This document shows, piece by piece, positions 20,655-25,807 of a stretch of 25,807 bases of DNA; positions within the stretch are counted from its first letter, which is position 1, and the number at the start of each line of letters is the position of its first letter. A model generated the notes under the pieces. It saw only the letters and a list, made by a program, of their open reading frames with translations, was not told the origin of the DNA and made no database searches. Origin of the DNA: CAYRKQ01 sp964621845 (lineage in GTDB: Bacteria > Patescibacteriota > Saccharimonadia > Saccharimonadales > UBA7683). The stretch is taken from positions 1-25,807 of the forward strand of contig CAZUOL010000013.1 in NCBI GenBank assembly GCA_964621845.1, given 5' to 3'. Position numbers and translations under genes: made by a program.

Positions 20655-22685
20655 GTGAGTAAACAAAAAGCGTCAGATTACGACGGTAGCCAAATACAAG
20701 TACTAGAGGGTCTTGAACCGGTCCGTAAACGGCCTGGCATGTATATCGGTAGTACCGGTTACGACGGTGTGCACCACCTTATTAAAGAAATTGCTGATAA
20801 CTGTATTGATGAAGCAATTGCGGGTTACGCTACTAAGGTTGAGATCGTATTGCTCGAAGATGGCGGCGTGCGTGTTACTGATGATGGCCGTGGTATTCCT
20901 GTAGATAAACACGCGAAGACAGGCAAGAGTACGCTTGAAACGGTTCTTACAGTACTTCACGCAGGGGGCAAGTTTGGTGGCGGTGGTTATAAGGTATCCT
21001 CTGGGCTGCACGGTGTTGGCTCTAGTGTGGTAAATGCACTTTCTACTCAGCTCATTGCCGAGGTAGTACGTGATGGCGAGTTGCACCGTATCGAGTTTGA
21101 GCGCGGCGTGCCAAAAGGTGGGCTACAGAAGCTCGGTAAAACCGATCGAAAACAGGGCACAAGCATTACTTTCTACCCTGACCCAGAAATTTTCAAAGAA
21201 ACAGTAGAACTTGATTACAAATGGGTGCTTGAATATTTGCGACACCAATGCTATCTGACAAAGGGCGTAAGAGCCGAGGTGCGCGATGAGCGTACACAAG
21301 AAGGCTACGCCTTTTATTTTGAGGGTGGTATTCAGAGTTACGTTCGACACCTGAATCATGGCAAAGAGGCGATTGGTGAACAATCTTTTTATGTAGAGCG
21401 CACGGTTGAAGAAAGTGTTGTAGAAATTGCACTACAATACACCGACTCATATACGGAAACAATCAAGTGCTTTGCGAACAATGTAGTAAACCCAGACGGC
21501 GGTACCCACCTAACTGGTTTTCGAGCAGCGTTAACGAGGGTGATAAACGATTATGCACGCAAGAATAACTTGCTCAAAGAGAAGGAGGAAAATCTTTCCG
21601 GCGAGGATTGTCGAGAAGGATTGACTGCAGTCATTTTGGTGAAGTTGCCTGACCCGCAATTTGAAGGTCAAACCAAGAATAAGCTGGGGAACCCTGAGGT
21701 TCGAGGGTATGTTGAGCAGGTTATGAATGAGTGGTTGGCTTACTATCTTGAAGAAAACCCGAATGTTGCAAAAAAGATTGTGGGCAAGGCTATATTATCG
21801 GCCCGTGCCCGCGCAGCAGCTCGCGCAGCACGCGACAACGTTATTCGAAAAGGTGTGCTTGAGAGCACCTCGTTACCGGGTAAGCTCGCTGACTGTTCAA
21901 GTAAAGACCCAAGCCTTTCCGAGATATACCTTGTCGAAGGTGATTCCGCTGGTGGTTCCGCTAAGTCTGGGCGAGACAGCAAGACACAGGCAATTCTACC
22001 CCTTCGCGGTAAGGTACTAAACGTTGAGCGCGCTCGTCTTGATAAAATGTTTGCCAACAACGAAATTAAAAGCCTTATCACTGCCATTGGTGTGGGGATA
22101 GGGGATGCCTTTGATCTTTCGCGCGCTCGGTACCATCGCATTGTTATTATGACCGATGCCGACGTTGACGGTAGCCACATCCGTACACTGTTACTGACCT
22201 TCTTCTTCCGACATATGCGGCCCCTTATTGAAGCTGGTTACTTGTACATTGCTCAGCCACCGCTTTACGCTATCATGAAGGGCAAGAAGAAATTCTATGC
22301 GTATACCGACGAAGAAAAAGAGCAGATCTTGGAAGAGATTGCTAGTTCTAAAATCGACAACAGTGTAAAAGAATCAACACCTGCTACTGTTGAAACGACT
22401 GAAAATAGTGAATCCGATGAGCCACAGAGTGATCTAGAGGCTGAACAACAAAGAGCGAAACAGGCGGGTGCTAATATTGCTCGTTATAAAGGTTTGGGCG
22501 AAATGGATGCTGATCAGCTATGGGATACTACCATGAACCCAGAGAATCGTGTTCTCATACAAGTAAAGGTAGAAGATGGCGAGAAGGCCGATGCAATATT
22601 CAATAAGCTCATGGGCACCGAGGTTGAATTACGTAAGAACTTCATTCAGGCACGCGCTAAGTTTGTAAAGGATTTGGATATTTAA
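20655..22685 (+). CDS. gyrB: DNA gyrase subunit B
   Basis: ATPase subunit of gyrase (A2B2), which introduces negative supercoils. Seen: GLEPVRKRPGMYIGSTG, the GHKL ATP site EIADNCIDEAIAG, DDGRGIPVD and GLHGVGSSVVNALS, the TOPRIM signatures EGDSAGGSAKSGRD and MTDADVDGSHIRTLLLTF, and the C-terminal ARYKGLGEMDADQLWDTTMNP. The length is 676 residues. A Ser/Glu/Thr-rich insertion of about 45 residues (around 558-605) precedes the last motif and is probably a disordered loop. The start is GTG at 20655; it matches family N-termini, while upstream codons in this frame are closed. gyrA starts 1 nt after the stop. Confidence 0.97.
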   Translation: MSKQKASDYDGSQIQVLEGLEPVRKRPGMYIGSTGYDGVHHLIKEIADNCIDEAIAGYATKVEIVLLEDGGVRVTDDGRGIPVDKHAKTGKSTLETVLTVLHAGGKFGGGGYKVSSGLHGVGSSVVNALSTQLIAEVVRDGELHRIEFERGVPKGGLQKLGKTDRKQGTSITFYPDPEIFKETVELDYKWVLEYLRHQCYLTKGVRAEVRDERTQEGYAFYFEGGIQSYVRHLNHGKEAIGEQSFYVERTVEESVVEIALQYTDSYTETIKCFANNVVNPDGGTHLTGFRAALTRVINDYARKNNLLKEKEENLSGEDCREGLTAVILVKLPDPQFEGQTKNKLGNPEVRGYVEQVMNEWLAYYLEENPNVAKKIVGKAILSARARAAARAARDNVIRKGVLESTSLPGKLADCSSKDPSLSEIYLVEGDSAGGSAKSGRDSKTQAILPLRGKVLNVERARLDKMFANNEIKSLITAIGVGIGDAFDLSRARYHRIVIMTDADVDGSHIRTLLLTFFFRHMRPLIEAGYLYIAQPPLYAIMKGKKKFYAYTDEEKEQILEEIASSKIDNSVKESTPATVETTENSESDEPQSDLEAEQQRAKQAGANIARYKGLGEMDADQLWDTTMNPENRVLIQVKVEDGEKADAIFNKLMGTEVELRKNFIQARAKFVKDLDI

Positions 22686-22686
22686 A

Positions 22687-25224
22687 ATGAGTGATGTAGA
22701 CGAAACTCTAGAAACAGGAAACTTGCTTGATTCTCAGGAGCACTCGAAGACGGTAGTAGTGCGTACTGTTGAAGACGAAATGGAAACAAGCTACCTGCAG
22801 TATTCTATGAGTGTTATTGTGGCTCGCGCGCTGCCTGATGTGCGCGACGGACTGAAGCCTGTTCATCGACGTATTCTGTACGTCATGGGTAAGAGCGGCC
22901 TTACGCACTCTTCACGTTACCGAAAAAGCGCTACCGTAGTAGGTGATGTCATGGGTGGTTATCACCCTCACGGTGATGCCGCTATTTATGATTCTATGGT
23001 TCGTATAGCGCAGCCTTGGTCAATGCGCTATCAGCTGGTAGAAGGGCAGGGTAATTTTGGTTCAATGGATGGAGACCCGCCTGCCGCCTATAGGTATACC
23101 GAGGCGCGAATGGACCGTCATGCGGAAGAAATGCTGACCGATATCGAAAAGGAAACTGTTGAGTTTCGTGATAATTATGACGGGAGCAAGCAGGAGCCGG
23201 TGGTGTTGCCCGCGAAGCTACCTAATCTATTGCTGAATGGGCAGATGGGTATTGCGGTTGGTATGGCTACAAATATCCCGCCGCATAACCTGAGCGAGCT
23301 TGTTGATGCAACGACAACACTTATTGATAATCCCGAGGCGACCACCGATGACTTACTTGAGCATATCAAGGGCCCAGATTTTCCGACCGGTGGTATCGTA
23401 TATGGCAAAGAGTCACTGAGAGCGGCCTATGCGGGTGGCCGTGGTGGGGTTGTGGTTCGCGCCGTTGCCGATATTATTGAAAGTAAAAAGGGCCGTTTTA
23501 GCATTGTTGTTTCTGAAATCCCCTACGCACTCAACAAGGCTACGCTTATTGAAAAGATTGCAGATTTAGTGAAAGAGAAAAAGATCGGTGGCATATCCGA
23601 CCTGAGAGACGAAAGCGCCCGAGGCGACGTCAAGATTGTTATTGATCTTAAAAAAGATGCCTATCCTAAAAAGGTCCTGAACCAGTTGTACAAACTGACC
23701 CCTCTGCAAAGTAGTTATCATTACAACATGCTGGCACTGATTGATGGTATCCAGCCAAAAGTGCTTGGTCTTCACGATATACTCGCCGAATACATCAAAC
23801 ATCGTCAGAATGTGGTTCGCCGTCGAACCGAATTTGAGCTGAAAAAGGCGCAGGCTCGAGCGCACATTCTCGAAGGCCTTACGATCGCGCTTGATCATAT
23901 TGATGAAGTGATAGACACCATACGAAAGAGCCAAACAACCGAAGATGCCCAAAATAACTTGATCAAAAAGTTCAAGCTTTCTGAGTTGCAAGCAAAAGCT
24001 ATTCTAGCAATGCAGTTAAGAAGCCTTGCAGGGCTCGAGCGAAAAAAGATAGAAGATGAACTTGCTGAACTGCGAAAACTCATCGAACAGTTACAGAGCA
24101 TTTTGGCAGACGAAAAGAAGATTTTACAGATCATTAAGGCCGAACTGCAAGAAATGAAAGAAAAATATGGCGATGAGCGACGGACAAAAATTGTACCTCA
24201 AGAACTCGGTAAGTTTAGTGACGAGGAGCTCATACCAGATGAACAAGTTGTTGTTACGCTTACATCAGAAAATTACATCAAGCGGAGCTTGGCAAGTGAA
24301 TACCGTCGTCAGAACAGGGGCGGTAAGGGTAAGCGCGGTATGGCCACCAAGGAAGAGGACGTTATTGAGCATTTAGTGCTTGCGAGTACTCATGATTACC
24401 TGCTCTTTTTCACGAACAAGGGGCGTGTCTTTAGGCTAAAGACGTATGAGGTACCTGCAGCTGGTCTTAACGCGAAGGGCGTGGCGGTCGTGAACCTACT
24501 GCAAATGCACCCCGAAGAGGTTATTACAGCAATTATCAAACACGATACAAAGCATAAGGGTGGCTACTTCTTTATGACAACCAAGCAGGGTACTGTAAAG
24601 AAAACCAAGCTAGAAGATTACGACAATATTCGAACAAGCGGCTTGATTGCTATCAAGATTGATGAAGGTGATGAGTTGAAATGGATTAAACTCACCACCG
24701 GCGATAACGAAGTGGTTATTTCAACTTCGATGGGACAGGCTATACGGTTCCATGAAAGCGATGCGCGTCCAATGGGGAGAACAGCTCGAGGTGTTCGCGG
24801 TATTCGTTTACGACCGAATGATCAGGTGGTTGGTATGGATGTAGTCACCGAAGACTCGTCAATATTTGTGATAAGCGAAAAAGGCTACGGTAAACGCACC
24901 AAGATTTCACAATTCGCACCACACAAGCGAGGCGGTGTTGGCATCCGTTCAGCGATCGTCAACGCTAAAACCGGGAATCTTGTTTCAGTGAAATCGCTTA
25001 CTGATGAGACGCCAGAAGTAATCATCATCTCGCATAATGGTCAGACTATTCGGCTGGGCTTGAATGATATCCCAACGCTTGGGCGAACCACGCAAGGCGT
25101 TCGTATTATGAAGTTAGGCGAAGATGACAAAGTGGCCTCATTGGCGCTGGTACGTAAAGATGAAACCGAGACTGACGAACAGTCTATAGAGGAGCCCGAG
25201 CAAGGTGCGCTCATTTCTGAGTAG
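22687..25224 (+). CDS. gyrA: DNA gyrase subunit A
   Basis: DNA cleavage and religation subunit of gyrase, 845 residues. The catalytic Tyr is Y137 in AAYRYTEARM, equal to Escherichia coli Y122. The quinolone region reads HPHGDAAIYDS: A98 stands at the position of E. coli S83, and D102 corresponds to D87. The GyrA box needed for DNA wrapping is QNRGGKG (542-548), one residue off the usual QRRGGKG, which supports gyrase rather than topoisomerase IV. Six-blade C-terminal beta-pinwheel repeats follow (GxxxRFxxxDxRxMGRxxxGVRGI-type segments). It is co-transcribed with gyrB; its last 20 nt overlap the PAP2-like gene. Confidence 0.97.
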   Translation: MSDVDETLETGNLLDSQEHSKTVVVRTVEDEMETSYLQYSMSVIVARALPDVRDGLKPVHRRILYVMGKSGLTHSSRYRKSATVVGDVMGGYHPHGDAAIYDSMVRIAQPWSMRYQLVEGQGNFGSMDGDPPAAYRYTEARMDRHAEEMLTDIEKETVEFRDNYDGSKQEPVVLPAKLPNLLLNGQMGIAVGMATNIPPHNLSELVDATTTLIDNPEATTDDLLEHIKGPDFPTGGIVYGKESLRAAYAGGRGGVVVRAVADIIESKKGRFSIVVSEIPYALNKATLIEKIADLVKEKKIGGISDLRDESARGDVKIVIDLKKDAYPKKVLNQLYKLTPLQSSYHYNMLALIDGIQPKVLGLHDILAEYIKHRQNVVRRRTEFELKKAQARAHILEGLTIALDHIDEVIDTIRKSQTTEDAQNNLIKKFKLSELQAKAILAMQLRSLAGLERKKIEDELAELRKLIEQLQSILADEKKILQIIKAELQEMKEKYGDERRTKIVPQELGKFSDEELIPDEQVVVTLTSENYIKRSLASEYRRQNRGGKGKRGMATKEEDVIEHLVLASTHDYLLFFTNKGRVFRLKTYEVPAAGLNAKGVAVVNLLQMHPEEVITAIIKHDTKHKGGYFFMTTKQGTVKKTKLEDYDNIRTSGLIAIKIDEGDELKWIKLTTGDNEVVISTSMGQAIRFHESDARPMGRTARGVRGIRLRPNDQVVGMDVVTEDSSIFVISEKGYGKRTKISQFAPHKRGGVGIRSAIVNAKTGNLVSVKSLTDETPEVIIISHNGQTIRLGLNDIPTLGRTTQGVRIMKLGEDDKVASLALVRKDETETDEQSIEEPEQGALISE

Positions 25225-25648
25225 TTACGCGTACTTTGTGTTACCGCTCTTCAGTTGGATCATTGCCCAGGTGGCGAAAATATTGATACGAGGAGCAAAA
25301 GATGGTGACTGGGATTGGCGCTATATTTATCGTTCTGGTGGCATGCCAAGCGCACATACAACGGTTATTGTCTCGTTGTGTACGGTGATTGGCTACCGAA
25401 CAGGTACGCAGAGCCCAGAATTTGGTATTGCCTGTATTTTGGCAGTTATTGTTATGTATGACGCTCTTAATGTACGCCATGCTGTTGGCGAACATGCTGA
25501 GGCGCTCCGCCGCATTATGCCGATTGTTTTCAAGAAAACAGAGCAGAGAATGGTGATTCACCAGTCGTATGGCCATACACCCACAGAGGTTGCCGCGGGC
25601 GCACTGATCGGTGTGGTGGTACCGTTGATCGTGCTTATCGTTACATAA
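25205..25648 (+). CDS. Divergent PAP2 family membrane protein
   Basis: This 147-residue membrane protein belongs to the DUF212/YuiD group, distant relatives of PAP2 phosphatases. Seen: an N-terminal hydrophobic helix (about 9-27), the RSGGMPSAHTT motif (PSGH-like, residues about 42-52), a second helix, YDALNVRHAVGEHAEAL (His-rich second motif), SYGHTPTEVAAGALIG (third motif), and a C-terminal helix. The family may act on a lipid phosphate in the membrane, but activity is unproven. The start is GTG at 25205 inside gyrA, an overlap of 20 nt, so it is the third gene of the gyr operon. A rRNA promoter follows. Confidence 0.88.
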   Translation: MRSFLSSYAYFVLPLFSWIIAQVAKILIRGAKDGDWDWRYIYRSGGMPSAHTTVIVSLCTVIGYRTGTQSPEFGIACILAVIVMYDALNVRHAVGEHAEALRRIMPIVFKKTEQRMVIHQSYGHTPTEVAAGALIGVVVPLIVLIVT

Positions 25649-25673
25649 ATTACAACATAAATTGCAATAATAC

Positions 25674-25702
25674 TTGACTCTTAAGATGAGATTGTCTATA
25701 CT
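25674..25702 (+). promoter_or_regulatory. Strong promoter of an rRNA operon
   Basis: TTGACT (25674-25679), a 17-bp spacer and TATACT (25697-25702), preceded by an AT-rich stretch (25645-25673) that could act as an UP element. The predicted start is near 25709. Confidence 0.8.
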
Positions 25703-25708
25703 TTCCCT

Positions 25709-25807
25709 CAGTCTGTCTGTAACTTTTAACTGCGAGGTCAGTATCAACAGGGAGAAAGCTCTTTGAAAATTGAGTTGTGCAGCGTCAACGTCAAAATTTT
25801 TTGATGT
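25709..25807 (+). promoter_or_regulatory. rRNA operon leader with boxA, cut by the window end
   Basis: The untranslated leader contains AGCTCTTTGAA (about 25758-25767), matching the boxA antitermination element (consensus TGCTCTTTAACA) typical of pre-16S leaders. No reading frame starts here. The 16S gene is expected within roughly 100-200 bp beyond the window; this is inference. Confidence 0.7.

Noticed and set aside
1..25807. CRISPR arrays, insertion sequences, prophage or integrase genes
   Set aside because: No direct-repeat array, transposase, integrase or terminal inverted repeats were seen; the window looks like a stable chromosomal backbone.

Overview
The window reads as a chromosomal segment of a Candidate Phyla Radiation bacterium, most likely a member of Candidatus Saccharibacteria (TM7). 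The reasons are a dense, small-gene layout, a threonyl-tRNA synthetase without its TGS domain, a shortened MiaA, a MurT/GatD pair of Gram-positive type, and a TraG/VirD4-type ATPase with a proline-rich tail next to small membrane and acidic proteins. TGA is used as a normal stop (for example at 6349-6351), which argues against the code-25 lineages Gracilibacteria and Absconditabacteria. The taxonomic call is inference from gene content. No 16S sequence lies inside the window, although the leader of an rRNA operon appears at its right edge.

Layout, left to right. A membrane glycosyltransferase (4-1554) is followed by a terminator, a 40-residue small protein on the minus strand, and a divergent promoter pair leading to tgt (2029-3099). 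A 131-residue orphan, tRNA-Val(GAC) and a structured leader with a strong terminator precede thrS. thrS heads a tightly packed operon with a HAD nucleotidase, an ATL DNA-repair protein and miaA (3885-7428). Then come murT-gatD (cell-wall amidation), a winged-helix/nucleotidyltransferase protein and a degenerate metallo-beta-lactamase-fold protein, convergent with rpmB. A candidate structured RNA reads into tRNA-Pro(GGG), followed by a GNAT protein, a Nudix-RNase HI fusion and the RNase P RNA gene. On the minus strand lie infC-rpmI-rplT and comM. A 957-bp stretch without a convincing gene (15834-16790) holds two short candidate RNA units. The last third carries a small membrane protein, an acidic protein and a 981-residue TraG-like ATPase, then gyrB-gyrA, a divergent PAP2 protein, and the promoter and boxA-bearing leader of an rRNA operon.

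Two themes run through the window. First, many genes have a good -10 box only 6-11 nt upstream of the start codon, implying leaderless mRNAs, while ribosomal-protein, infC and thrS genes keep Shine-Dalgarno leaders. Second, there is much RNA-level architecture: RNase P RNA, two tRNAs, a possible T-box-like switch before thrS, a possible 6S-like RNA joined to tRNA-Pro, and two small promoter-terminator units around the gap. infC appears to start at AUA behind a textbook Shine-Dalgarno, the AUN-start autocontrol known for IF3.
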